Below are positions 1 through 7,140 of a DNA stretch of 22,494 nucleotides, in pieces. The position numbers and the translations under genes are program-made. The first letter of the stretch is position 1. Each line of letters begins with the position of its first letter. A model generated the notes under the pieces. It did no database searches. It saw nothing but the letters and a program-made list of their open reading frames with translations, and was not told the origin of the DNA. The DNA is from Bacteroidota bacterium (GTDB lineage Bacteria; Bacteroidota; Bacteroidia; M30B66): positions 1 through 22,494 of the forward strand of contig CANMGM010000003.1 of the NCBI GenBank assembly GCA_947497195.1. Reading direction: 5' to 3'.

Positions 1-443
1 GAAGATGTATACCAAGCGGCTGGATACCAATAAAATGCATCAACAATAGAAGACAATGAAGCAAATACTACAATAAATACAATCGATGCTAGTGTAACCA
101 AATTCCGCAAAGATTCAATACTCAAAACATTTTTAAATAAAATAATCAATGACAAATAATGAACAATAAACGTAATAATTGGCACTAGTTTATAGAAAAA
201 AAAACTCTTATAAAATATTGGATTCGTTATTGACGTTAAAAAAACTCCAAAAAAACGTCCAGTCCAATTGTTATAATAATGCTTTTGAAACCCCCAAAAT
301 CCGAGTTCATCAAAAACTAACTTTAAACTAAAATCATCAGAACTTGGGTAATTTGAATAGCTAAAAATTGATACAATTAAAAAAAGAAATGCTAGAAGAG
401 CTATAAATACATGACCGCTGTTTAATTTTCTGAGTATATTCAT
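1..443 (-). CDS. Partial multi-pass membrane protein, possibly GT-C/DUF6056-like; 3' end outside window
   Basis: An open frame runs without a stop from an ATG at 443-441 to the window edge, giving the first 147 residues. Hydrophobic stretches lie at about residues 11-29, 86-103 and 115-134. After the first comes an extracytoplasmic-looking loop with a Ser-Ser-Asp-Asp motif at 34-37 and Asn-Trp-Thr-Gly-Arg at 59-63; an aromatic cluster (Phe-Tyr-Trp-Tyr-Pro) lies at 137-141. An acidic pair just after the first helix is typical of GT-C-fold lipid-linked sugar transferases and of Bacteroidota membrane proteins of DUF6056 type; that assignment is inference. The start overlaps the eno stop codon by 4 nt (ATGA), so the two are probably translationally coupled. 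The stretch is visibly richer in A+T than eno and the ribosomal genes, which suggests a more recent arrival. Confidence 0.7.
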   Translation of the reverse strand, partial: MNILRKLNSGHVFIALLAFLFLIVSIFSYSNYPSSDDFSLKLVFDELGFWGFQKHYYNNWTGRFFGVFLTSITNPIFYKSFFFYKLVPIITFIVHYLSLIILFKNVLSIESLRNLVTLASIVFIVVFASLSSIVDAFYWYPAAWYTS

Positions 444-1738
444 AGCATTGGATTTAATTTAATTACATCCATTCCCGCAAACCTTCCCGCTCCACCCAAC
501 ATCTCCTCAATCCTCAACAACTGATTGTACTTCGCAATCCTATCTGACCGCGATGCCGAACCAGTTTTAATTTGACCACAACGCAATGCTACCGCCAGAT
601 CGGCTATAGTGGTATCTTCCGTTTCACCAGATCGGTGACTCATTACAGCAGTATACTTATTGTTCATTGCCAATTGTACCGCATTGATCGTTTCAGTAAG
701 AGTGCCAATCTGGTTTACTTTAACGAGAATTGAATTGGCGGTTTGACTTTCTATACCCTTCCCAAGACGTTCTACATTGGTAACAAACAAATCATCTCCC
801 ACCAGTTGAACCTTGCTTCCGATTTTATCTGTGAGATTTTTCCAACCATCCCAATCGTCCTCGGCTAAGCCATCTTCAATAGAAAGTATTGGATATTTCA
901 TACTCCAATCGGCCCAGTAATCAACCATTTCAGAGGATGTTAGCTTATCTCCTGTCGATTTTTTAAAGTGATAAACTCCCTTCTCTGCATCGTAAAATTC
1001 TGAAGCTGCGGCATCCATGGCAATCCAAATATCTTCTCCCGGTTTATAGCCCGCCTTTTCGATGGCCTGCAAAACCGTTTCAATTGCATCCACATTGGAT
1101 TTTAAATTTGGTGCAAAGCCACCTTCATCGCCAACATTGGTCGACATCCCCTTCTTTTTTAAAACTTCCTTCAAATGATGGAAAACTTCTGTTCCCATGC
1201 GCAGCGATTCGGCAAACGATCGCGCATTCGCAGGCATTATCATAAATTCCTGGAAGTCGATGCTGTTATCTGCATGAGATCCTCCGTTCAAAATATTCAT
1301 CATCGGAACCGGCAACAATGCTGCGTTAACCCCTCCGATGTAACGAAACAATGGCTGACTGGTTTCCGCAGCGGCGGCTTTTGCAACTGCCAGCGATACT
1401 CCTAAAATTGCATTAGCCCCTAAATTGGCTTTGTTGGAAGATCCATCAAGTTCAATCATCGCGATATCGATACCGCGCTGATCCGTAACCTCCATTCCGC
1501 GAAGTTCTTCGAGAATAGTATTATTTACATTGTTTACTGCATTTTCAACACCTTTACCCAGGTAGCGTTTCTTGTCGCCGTCACGAAGTTCCACGGCCTC
1601 ATGTGTTCCTGTTGATGCCCCAGATGGAACAGCTGCCCTTCCCAACGACCCACCTTCAGTGAATACATCAACCTCTACTGTTGGATTTCCACGAGAATCA
1701 AGAACCTGGCGTGCGTGAATATGTGCTATTGCGCTCAT
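440..1738 (-). CDS. eno: Enolase (phosphopyruvate hydratase)
   Basis: Enolase interconverts 2-phosphoglycerate and phosphoenolpyruvate in glycolysis and gluconeogenesis in the cytoplasm. The 432 residues match the usual bacterial length. The N-terminal domain begins with the family motif around Ala-Arg-Gln-Val-Leu-Asp-Ser-Arg-Gly-Asn-Pro-Thr (9-20) and the flexible Ser-Gly-Ala-Ser-Thr-Gly loop (39-44). Magnesium ligands are expected at Asp242, Glu288 and Asp315, catalytic Glu205 lies in Gly-Asp-Glu-Gly-Gly, catalytic Lys is at 340, and the signature Ser-His-Arg-Ser-Gly-Glu is at 367-372. All are intact. The gene starts 4 nt after the carA stop, so the two are almost certainly cotranscribed, and its stop overlaps the next gene. 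No terminator lies after it. Confidence 0.98.
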   Translation of the reverse strand: MSAIAHIHARQVLDSRGNPTVEVDVFTEGGSLGRAAVPSGASTGTHEAVELRDGDKKRYLGKGVENAVNNVNNTILEELRGMEVTDQRGIDIAMIELDGSSNKANLGANAILGVSLAVAKAAAAETSQPLFRYIGGVNAALLPVPMMNILNGGSHADNSIDFQEFMIMPANARSFAESLRMGTEVFHHLKEVLKKKGMSTNVGDEGGFAPNLKSNVDAIETVLQAIEKAGYKPGEDIWIAMDAAASEFYDAEKGVYHFKKSTGDKLTSSEMVDYWADWSMKYPILSIEDGLAEDDWDGWKNLTDKIGSKVQLVGDDLFVTNVERLGKGIESQTANSILVKVNQIGTLTETINAVQLAMNNKYTAVMSHRSGETEDTTIADLAVALRCGQIKTGSASRSDRIAKYNQLLRIEEMLGGAGRFAGMDVIKLNPML

Positions 1739-1742
1739 TGTG

Positions 1743-2858
1743 TTAATTTTTTGATTTAAATTCTGCCATTAAGGAAATAAAATCATCAAACAAATACCGA
1801 GAATCATGAGGGCCTGGCGCAGATTCGGGATGGTATTGTACCGAAAATGCGGGGCGTGTCTTATGCTTAATCCCTGCTATCGTCTGATCGTTGAGGTGAA
1901 TGTGTGTTATTTCAAATTCAGGGTGAGCTTCTACATCTTCTTTTCGAACTGCAAATCCATGATTTTGTGAAGTTATCTCTCCTTTACCGGTTTTGATGTT
2001 TTGAATGGGATGATTAATTCCACGATGCCCATTGTGCATTTTGTAGGTCCGAATTCCACGTGCTTCGGCTAAGATCTGATGCCCAAGACAAATGCCAAAT
2101 AAAGGCAGCTTATTTTCCAATACAGCTTTTACGGTTTCAATGGCATACGTAACTACCGAAGGATCACCAGGGCCATTTGAAATCATAAATCCATCCGGGT
2201 TAAATGCTTTCATTTCATCAAACGAAGTTTTGGCGGGAAAAACTTTCACGAAACAACCGCGTTCGGTGAGGCAACGAACAATATTTTGCTTCAAGCCTAA
2301 ATCCAAAAGTGCAACACGGTACGTTGCATTTGGATCTCCCTCTTCATACGCAATTTGTGTTGACACTGAAGATGACAATTCGAGTCCTTGCATCGATGGT
2401 GTATTGCGGAGAACGTTTTTTAACACTTCGATATCTTCGGTTTCGGTAGAAATAACCGCATTCATCGCTCCGCGATTTCGGATATGTTTAACCAACTTTC
2501 GCGTGTCGATTTCACAAATAGCTGGGACATTGTTCTTATTGAAATATTCTGCGAGGGAAGAATCTGCTTTATTTCGTGAAAATACCGACGAAAAATCGCG
2601 ACACACCAGCCCCGAAATTTTAATTCCATTCGATTCGGAATCATCATTTAGCATACCGTAATTTCCGATATGGACATGTGTAGTAACGACAATCTGTCCG
2701 AAATACGAAGGGTCGGTAAAGATTTCCTGGTACCCGGTCATGCCGGTATTGAAACAAAGTTCTCCGGTAGCTGTACCTTCTACTCCGGCTGATTTGCCTT
2801 TAAACACTGTTCCATCTTCTAAAAGAAGAATGGCAGATTTTGATTCAGAATAACGCAT
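1743..2858 (-). CDS. carA: Carbamoyl-phosphate synthase small (glutaminase) subunit
   Basis: CarA hydrolyses glutamine and channels ammonia to the CarB subunit, which makes carbamoyl phosphate for pyrimidine and arginine synthesis. With this start the protein has 371 residues, near the family norm. The N-terminal CarA domain spans about 1-175. The class I glutamine amidotransferase domain follows, with nucleophile Cys257 in Gly-Ile-Cys-Leu-Gly-His and the His343/Glu345 pair in Tyr-His-Pro-Glu-Ser. An in-frame ATG at 2900 would add 14 residues, but it sits inside the loop of the hairpin at 2885-2915 and reads through the U-tract, so I prefer the ATG at 2858, where similarity to the family begins. 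carB is not in the window. The only upstream sequence before rplQ holds a terminator and no recognisable promoter, which makes its expression unclear. Confidence 0.95.
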   Translation of the reverse strand: MRYSESKSAILLLEDGTVFKGKSAGVEGTATGELCFNTGMTGYQEIFTDPSYFGQIVVTTHVHIGNYGMLNDDSESNGIKISGLVCRDFSSVFSRNKADSSLAEYFNKNNVPAICEIDTRKLVKHIRNRGAMNAVISTETEDIEVLKNVLRNTPSMQGLELSSSVSTQIAYEEGDPNATYRVALLDLGLKQNIVRCLTERGCFVKVFPAKTSFDEMKAFNPDGFMISNGPGDPSVVTYAIETVKAVLENKLPLFGICLGHQILAEARGIRTYKMHNGHRGINHPIQNIKTGKGEITSQNHGFAVRKEDVEAHPEFEITHIHLNDQTIAGIKHKTRPAFSVQYHPESAPGPHDSRYLFDDFISLMAEFKSKN

Positions 2859-2880
2859 CTCGATTACTGTGCGAATATCC

Positions 2881-2915
2881 AAAAAAAAAGGATAGAACAT
2901 TGTCCTATCCTTTTT
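2881..2915 (-). terminator. Intrinsic terminator after rplQ, just before carA
   Basis: Perfect inverted repeat: an 11-bp stem (2885-2895 with 2905-2915, core GGATAG/CTATCC) and a 9-nt loop. On the minus strand the stem is followed by nine U at 2889-2881. It lies 24 nt past the rplQ stop and ends 22 nt before the preferred carA start. The flanking A and T runs would let it work in both directions, but nothing convergent is present. It either ends the spc-alpha transcript or sets a partial read-through level for carA-eno. Confidence 0.85.
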
Positions 2916-2939
2916 CTTAATTCAGATTTATTTGCTTTG

Positions 2940-3473
2940 TTATTCAGCAGATGATTCAGATGATTCACCTGTTGAGGAGGCCGTAGTATCCGTTGCTGAA
3001 TCTGCATCATCAGCAACTGGAGTAGCTGATTCGGAAGTAGCCTTTTTGGCCCCACCACGTCCGCGACGGGTTTTCTTCTCCGCAATTCCTGCTTTAACTT
3101 CTTTGGTCATGTACTCGTTGAAATCAACAAGCTCAATCATCGCCATGGATGCATTGTCGCCCAAACGATTCGGCAGTTTGATTATTCGGCAGTATCCTCC
3201 TGGTCTGTCGGCTATCTTAGTCGACACCTCGCGGAAGAGTTCACTTACAGCATTCTTATCTTTCAGGTATGAAAATACCGTACGACGGCTATGGGTGGTA
3301 TCGTCTTTTGATTTTGTAATCAATGGCTCTACGTAAGTACGCAAAGCTTTGGCCTTAGCCAGAGTTGTATTGATTCGTTTGTGTAGAATCAGTGAGCAAG
3401 CCATGTTCGCCATAAGTGCCTTACGGTGTGGCGCGGTTCTGCCCAGGTGATTTACTTTTTTTCCGTGTCTCAT
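2940..3473 (-). CDS. rplQ: 50S ribosomal protein L17 with acidic C-terminal tail
   Basis: L17 binds 23S rRNA at the base of the large subunit. Residues 1-128 form the ordinary L17 fold, beginning with Met-Arg-His-Gly-Lys-Lys and Leu-Gly-Arg-Thr-Ala-Pro-His-Arg. At 177 residues it is about 50 longer than E. coli L17. The extra part is a basic patch (133-144, Lys/Arg/Gly) followed by a low-complexity Ser/Thr/Ala/Asp/Glu segment to the end, probably disordered. Tails of this sort are common on L17 in Bacteroidota as I recall. It is the last gene of the spc-alpha unit, 36 nt after rpoA, and is followed by a terminator. Confidence 0.97.
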   Translation of the reverse strand: MRHGKKVNHLGRTAPHRKALMANMACSLILHKRINTTLAKAKALRTYVEPLITKSKDDTTHSRRTVFSYLKDKNAVSELFREVSTKIADRPGGYCRIIKLPNRLGDNASMAMIELVDFNEYMTKEVKAGIAEKKTRRGRGGAKKATSESATPVADDADSATDTTASSTGESSESSAE

Positions 3474-3509
3474 GATCGGTTATTTTTATTCAGTCTCCCG
3501 ACTGGTCAA

Positions 3510-4502
3510 TTATTCTTTATCAAGTTTGTACTTTGCGAGATTCATCCCGAATGTTAGCTGCTTACTTTGAACCAATTCTTCGAGCTCGGTAAGCGATTTT
3601 TTACCAAAGTTGCGAAATTTCAACAAATCATTTTTATTGAATGAAACCAAGTCTGCTAATGTTTCAACGTCGGCTGCCTTGAGGCAATTTAGAGCACGAA
3701 CCGAAAGATCCATATCCACTAAGCGCGTCTTTAGTAACTGACGCATATGCAAATCTCCCTCGCTAATCGTTTCTTCCTGCTTAGTTTCATCCGGATCGAT
3801 GGTCATTTTTTCGTCGCTGAACAAACTAAAATGTTGAATCAAAATTTTAGCTGCTTCTTTCAAAGCTTCCTTCGGAGCAATAGAACCATCCCCTGTAATG
3901 TCGATCAATAATTTTTCGTAGTCGGTTTTTTGCTCTACACGATAATTTTCAACCGAATACTTTACATTTCGAATGGGCGTGTGAATTGAATCAATTGCAA
4001 TTAAACCCATTTGAGGATTAGCAGACTTATTTTCCTCTGCAGGAACATAACCACGTCCTTTATCGATTGTAAGCTCTATCTTAAGAGTAACAGAAGGATC
4101 CATATTGCAAATCACGAAGTCGTGATTTAAAACCTGAAATGCCGAAGTAAATTTTCCAATGTCACCGGCTGTAAACTGATCTTGACCGCTAACAGTAACA
4201 ACAACTTTTTCGTGTTCGCTTGAGTCAATTTGGCGCTTGAAACGAACTTGTTTAAGGTTTAAAATAATTTCGGTAACATCTTCAACAACACCTTTAATGG
4301 TTGAAAATTCGTGTTCAACCCCTTCGATTTTTACCGAGGTTATTGCAAAACCCTCCAGAGAAGAAAGTAGAATGCGGCGAAGTGCATTCCCAACTGTAAT
4401 ACCATACCCAGGCTCAAGCGGTCTGAATTCGAACTGACCGTAAAAATCGGTAGAGGAAATCATCACAACTTTTTCGGGTTTTTGGAAAGCCAATATTGCC
4501 AT
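3510..4502 (-). CDS. rpoA: DNA-directed RNA polymerase subunit alpha
   Basis: Alpha dimerises to nucleate RNA polymerase assembly, and its C-terminal domain contacts promoter UP elements and activators. The 330 residues match the family. The dimerisation motif Gly-Tyr-Gly-Ile-Thr-Val-Gly-Asn-Ala-Leu-Arg-Arg-Ile-Leu (32-45) lies in the N-terminal domain, which runs to about 235. A short acidic linker (Pro-Asp-Glu-Thr-Lys-Gln-Glu-Glu) leads to the C-terminal domain at about 255-325, which has Val-Arg-Ala-Leu-Asn-Cys-Leu-Lys and Asn-Phe-Gly-Lys-Lys-Ser-Leu. The Arg that contacts DNA in E. coli is kept. It lies between rpsD and rplQ, the standard alpha-operon position. Confidence 0.98.
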   Translation of the reverse strand: MAILAFQKPEKVVMISSTDFYGQFEFRPLEPGYGITVGNALRRILLSSLEGFAITSVKIEGVEHEFSTIKGVVEDVTEIILNLKQVRFKRQIDSSEHEKVVVTVSGQDQFTAGDIGKFTSAFQVLNHDFVICNMDPSVTLKIELTIDKGRGYVPAEENKSANPQMGLIAIDSIHTPIRNVKYSVENYRVEQKTDYEKLLIDITGDGSIAPKEALKEAAKILIQHFSLFSDEKMTIDPDETKQEETISEGDLHMRQLLKTRLVDMDLSVRALNCLKAADVETLADLVSFNKNDLLKFRNFGKKSLTELEELVQSKQLTFGMNLAKYKLDKE

Positions 4503-4537
4503 AGTTTGTGTTTTAAATTAGGTGGATAAAATCCGGA

Positions 4538-5143
4538 TTACTTAGAGTACAATTCGACAATTAATTGTTCGCGAATGTTTTCCGGAATCTGTTCGCGTTC
4601 AGGATAATTCAAAAATGTTCCTGAGAGACTTCCTGCGTTAAATTCTAGCCACGGGAATCTAGCAGCACTTCCAGCAACTGCACCTGAAATAACTTCAAGT
4701 GATTTTGATTTTTCGCGCACAGCAATAACATCTCCTGCTTTCAGTGTGTAGGAAGGAATGTTAACAATACTTCCATTTACTGTGATATGACGATGTGAAA
4801 CCAATTGACGCGCAGCAGAACGTGAAGGGGCGATTCCCATGCGGTAAACCACATTATCGAGACGAGCTTCGATGAATTTTAATAGATTTTCACCGGTGAT
4901 ACCCTTCGCACGTGAGGCACGATCAAAAATTTTCGCAAATTGCTTTTCTAGAATACCATAGGTATACTTCGCTTTTTGCTTTTCGAGAAGCTGAACAGCA
5001 TACTCCGACATTTTAGCACGTTTCTTTGATTGACCATGCTGCCCCGGAGGGTAATTTTTCTTTGTAAGTACTTTATCCGGACCGAAAATAGCCTCACGGA
5101 ACTTACGTGCAATTTTGGTTTTTGGACCTGTATATCTAGCCAT
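4538..5143 (-). CDS. rpsD: 30S ribosomal protein S4 (zinc-free form)
   Basis: S4 is a primary 16S rRNA binder that nucleates assembly of the 30S body, and in many bacteria it represses its own operon. The 201 residues match the family. An N-terminal S4 domain is followed by the S4 RNA-binding (alpha-L) motif around 95-155, with Arg-Leu-Asp-Asn-Val-Val-Tyr-Arg and Val-Ser-His-Arg-His-Ile-Thr-Val-Asn-Gly. No cysteine is present anywhere, so this is the form without the N-terminal zinc ribbon. It lies 20 nt after rpsK and 35 nt before rpoA, the usual alpha-operon order. Confidence 0.98.
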   Translation of the reverse strand: MARYTGPKTKIARKFREAIFGPDKVLTKKNYPPGQHGQSKKRAKMSEYAVQLLEKQKAKYTYGILEKQFAKIFDRASRAKGITGENLLKFIEARLDNVVYRMGIAPSRSAARQLVSHRHITVNGSIVNIPSYTLKAGDVIAVREKSKSLEVISGAVAGSAARFPWLEFNAGSLSGTFLNYPEREQIPENIREQLIVELYSK

Positions 5144-5163
5144 GATTTCTGTTCTTTAAAGGA

Positions 5164-5553
5164 TTATACGCGACGACGTTTAGGTGGACGGCATCCATTG
5201 TGTGGCACCGGAGTTACATCTACAATTTCCGAAACCTCAATTCCGGCATTGTGAATTGTACGAATTGCTGATTCGCGCCCGCCTCCCGGACCTTTAACGA
5301 ATACTTTTACTTTACGAAGTCCGAGATCGTATGCTACTTTAGAGCAATCACCTGCGGCCATTTGGGCGGCATAAGGAGTGTTCTTTTTAGATCCGCGGAA
5401 TCCCATCTTCCCTGCAGAAGACCATGATATCACCTGACCGGTTATGTTGGTAAGTGATACAATAATGTTGTTGAAAGTAGCATTTATGTGGGCATGACCC
5501 ACAGCTTCCACTTTAACAACACGTTTTTTGGTTGTTTTTGTTGCTTTCGCCAT
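5164..5553 (-). CDS. rpsK: 30S ribosomal protein S11
   Basis: S11 sits on the 30S platform and helps form the mRNA exit region near the anti-Shine-Dalgarno helix. The 129 residues match the family. Recognisable blocks are Gly-His-Ala-His-Ile-Asn-Ala-Thr-Phe-Asn-Asn (18-28), Gly-Phe-Arg-Gly-Ser-Lys-Lys and Lys-Gly-Pro-Gly-Gly-Gly-Arg-Glu, ending in the basic Asn-Gly-Cys-Arg-Pro-Pro-Lys-Arg-Arg-Arg. The N-terminus is short and Lys-rich. It is placed between rpsM and rpsD with gaps of 35 and 20 nt. Confidence 0.98.
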   Translation of the reverse strand: MAKATKTTKKRVVKVEAVGHAHINATFNNIIVSLTNITGQVISWSSAGKMGFRGSKKNTPYAAQMAAGDCSKVAYDLGLRKVKVFVKGPGGGRESAIRTIHNAGIEVSEIVDVTPVPHNGCRPPKRRRV

Positions 5554-5588
5554 TTCTTGGAAATGTTGATTAGTGTATCAGGCAGAGA

Positions 5589-5966
5589 TTACTTAGTTAC
5601 CTTCTTCTTGTTGGCAACTGTTTTCTTTCTACCCTTTCTGGTCCGGGCATTGTTCTTCGTAGTTTGTCCACGCACTGGTAAGCCAATACGATGACGAATT
5701 CCACGATACGAACCAATGTCCATCAGTCGTTTAATATTCAATTGAACCTCAGAGCGGAGTGATCCCTCTACTTTGATGTTATCGTTAATGATTTCACGAA
5801 TTTTTCCTAAATCAGCATCATCCCATTCCGATACTTTTTTATCGAAACTGATTCCAGCTTCATTCAGAATTCGCTGAGCTGTAGAGCGACCTATACCGAA
5901 GATATAGGTAAGGCCGATTTCTCCGCGCTTGTTTTTTGGAAGATCTATTCCAGATATACGAGCCAT
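5589..5966 (-). CDS. rpsM: 30S ribosomal protein S13
   Basis: S13 lies in the 30S head, contacts the P-site tRNA through its C-terminal tail and bridges to the large subunit. The 125 residues match the family. The start Met-Ala-Arg-Ile-Ser-Gly-Ile-Asp-Leu-Pro is canonical. The helix-two-turns-helix region follows (Tyr-Ile-Phe-Gly-Ile-Gly-Arg-Ser), and the conserved Arg-Gly-Ile-Arg-His-Arg-Ile-Gly-Leu-Pro-Val-Arg-Gly-Gln block leads into a Lys/Arg-rich tail. It begins the S13-S11-S4-alpha-L17 block and follows rpmJ by 23 nt. Confidence 0.98.
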   Translation of the reverse strand: MARISGIDLPKNKRGEIGLTYIFGIGRSTAQRILNEAGISFDKKVSEWDDADLGKIREIINDNIKVEGSLRSEVQLNIKRLMDIGSYRGIRHRIGLPVRGQTTKNNARTRKGRKKTVANKKKVTK

Positions 5967-5989
5967 AGTGTATTGTGTATTTTAAAGGC

Positions 5990-6106
5990 TTATCCTTGAC
6001 GTTGTTTGAATTTCGGGTTCTTCTTGTTGATCACGTAAAGACGACCCTTGCGGCGTACAATCTTGCACTCCACACTTCTCTTTTTGATGGAAGCTTTTAC
6101 TTTCAT
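5990..6106 (-). CDS. rpmJ: 50S ribosomal protein L36 (zinc-free form)
   Basis: L36 is a very small protein of the 50S subunit bound to 23S rRNA. The frame from ATG 6106-6104 to TAA 5992-5990 gives 38 residues, starting Met-Lys-Val-Lys-Ala-Ser-Ile-Lys-Lys-Arg and ending Lys-Phe-Lys-Gln-Arg-Gln-Gly, both hallmarks of L36. The family's zinc site needs three Cys and one His. Here the aligned positions are Ser11, Cys14, Asn27 and Phe33, so only one ligand is left and zinc should not bind. It lies 8 nt after infA and 23 nt before rpsM, the conserved position. Confidence 0.97.
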   Translation of the reverse strand: MKVKASIKKRSVECKIVRRKGRLYVINKKNPKFKQRQG

Positions 6107-6114
6107 GTTGTTAT

Positions 6115-6333
6115 TTATTTGTAGCGATAGGTGATTCGTCCCTTTGTTAAGTCGTATGGCGACATCTCGACTTTCACTCTATCGCCGGGTAAAATCTTGA
6201 TGTAGTTCATTCTCATTTTGCCTGAAATGTGCGCAATAATGACGTGCTCGTTTTCGAGTTCAACACGAAACATTGCGTTCGACAATGCTTCGATGATTGT
6301 TCCGTCTTGCTCTATTGACGACTGTTTAGGCAT
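6115..6333 (-). CDS. infA: Translation initiation factor IF-1
   Basis: IF-1 occupies the A site of the 30S subunit during initiation and aids IF-2 and IF-3. The 72 residues form a single S1/OB-fold domain, with Ile-Glu-Gln-Asp-Gly-Thr-Ile-Ile-Glu-Ala-Leu near the start, Met-Arg-Met-Asn-Tyr-Ile in the middle and Gly-Asp-Arg-Val-Lys-Val-Glu-Met-Ser-Pro-Tyr-Asp-Leu-Thr-Lys-Gly-Arg towards the end, all diagnostic. It starts 9 nt after the map stop and lies 8 nt before rpmJ; map-infA-rpmJ is a widely kept cluster. Confidence 0.98.
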   Translation of the reverse strand: MPKQSSIEQDGTIIEALSNAMFRVELENEHVIIAHISGKMRMNYIKILPGDRVKVEMSPYDLTKGRITYRYK

Positions 6334-6342
6334 TTATGTTTT

Positions 6343-7128
6343 TTATACTGTTATCTGTTCGTTCAATGCTTCTTCAATAAACCTGAAGCTTGAAAGGATT
6401 TCGGCTTTGTCTTTCCCCACCGCGATTGTATGTTCAAAGTGAGCAGAAGGCAGTCCATCTTGCGTAGTGATGGTCCATCCATCCTTACCATGAAGAACAT
6501 TCTTCCGACCCATATTAATCATCGGTTCAATCGCAATTACCAGTCCTTGTTTAAGTTTCGGCCCTGAACCACGCTTTCCGAAATTCGGAACTTCAGGCGC
6601 TTCATGAAGCTTTCTCCCAATACCGTGTCCGACCAACTCACGCACAACTGAATATCCGTGAGATTCACAATATGTTTGAATCTCAAAACTGATATCCTGA
6701 AGGCGTTTACCTTCAACCGCGGCATTTATTCCCTGGTACAAACTTTCCTTTGTAACCCGAAGTAAATTGCGAACTGCATCAGATACATCCCCTATTGGAA
6801 AAGTATAGGCCGAGTCTCCATAGTATTCATTTTTCAAAACACCACAATCAACCGAAACAATATCGCCCTCTTTGAAAGGCTTGTTGTTTGGAATACCATG
6901 AACAACTTCACTATTTGGAGATACACAAAGCGAGGCTGGAAATCCATTGTAACCTTTGAACGCCGGAATAGCGCCATGATCACGAATAAACTCCTCCGCC
7001 AGTTTGTCTAAATCCAGACTGGTAACACCCGGGCCAATACGTTTAGCTACTTCAGCCAGGGTGCGAGCAACAAGTAAAGAACTCTCTCTTATCCTTTCAA
7101 TTTCTTCAATGGTCTTGTAATAGATCAT
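6343..7128 (-). CDS. map: Methionine aminopeptidase, type I
   Basis: MetAP removes the initiator methionine from nascent proteins as they leave the ribosome. The 261 residues form the plain type I pita-bread fold with no N-terminal zinc extension. The five metal ligands expected from the E. coli enzyme are present: Asp94 (Ser-Val-Asp-Cys-Gly), Asp105 (Gly-Asp-Ser-Ala), His168 (Gly-His-Gly-Ile-Gly), Glu201 (Ile-Glu-Pro-Met) and Glu232 (Phe-Glu-His-Thr). His77 and the second His, in Leu-His-Glu-Ala-Pro (175), are kept too. It follows secY by 12 nt, so export channel, methionine removal and initiation factor are made together. Confidence 0.97.
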   Translation of the reverse strand: MIYYKTIEEIERIRESSLLVARTLAEVAKRIGPGVTSLDLDKLAEEFIRDHGAIPAFKGYNGFPASLCVSPNSEVVHGIPNNKPFKEGDIVSVDCGVLKNEYYGDSAYTFPIGDVSDAVRNLLRVTKESLYQGINAAVEGKRLQDISFEIQTYCESHGYSVVRELVGHGIGRKLHEAPEVPNFGKRGSGPKLKQGLVIAIEPMINMGRKNVLHGKDGWTITTQDGLPSAHFEHTIAVGKDKAEILSSFRFIEEALNEQITV

Positions 7129-7140
7129 CGAAAAAACAGA

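Noticed and set aside
2092..2661. 189-codon plus-strand open frame opposite carA
   Set aside because: It is antisense to the conserved carA domains and resembles no protein family I know; it follows from codon bias on the other strand.
2859..2900. Longer carA reading with start at 2900
   Set aside because: The extra 14 residues are encoded by the terminator loop, stem and U-tract and do not look like the CarA N-terminus. I kept the start at 2858 and mention the upstream ATG only as a possible regulatory element.
2923..2930. TAAATCTG on the minus strand as a -7 box for carA
   Set aside because: It has one mismatch to TAnnTTTG and no TTG at the right distance; transcription from it would also run into the terminator hairpin.
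3491..3504. Small CAGTC/GACTG repeat between rpoA and rplQ
   Set aside because: On the minus strand this is a 5-bp stem with a GGGA loop but only a broken A/T-rich tail; it is too weak to call a terminator. It might be an RNA processing site, which I cannot support.
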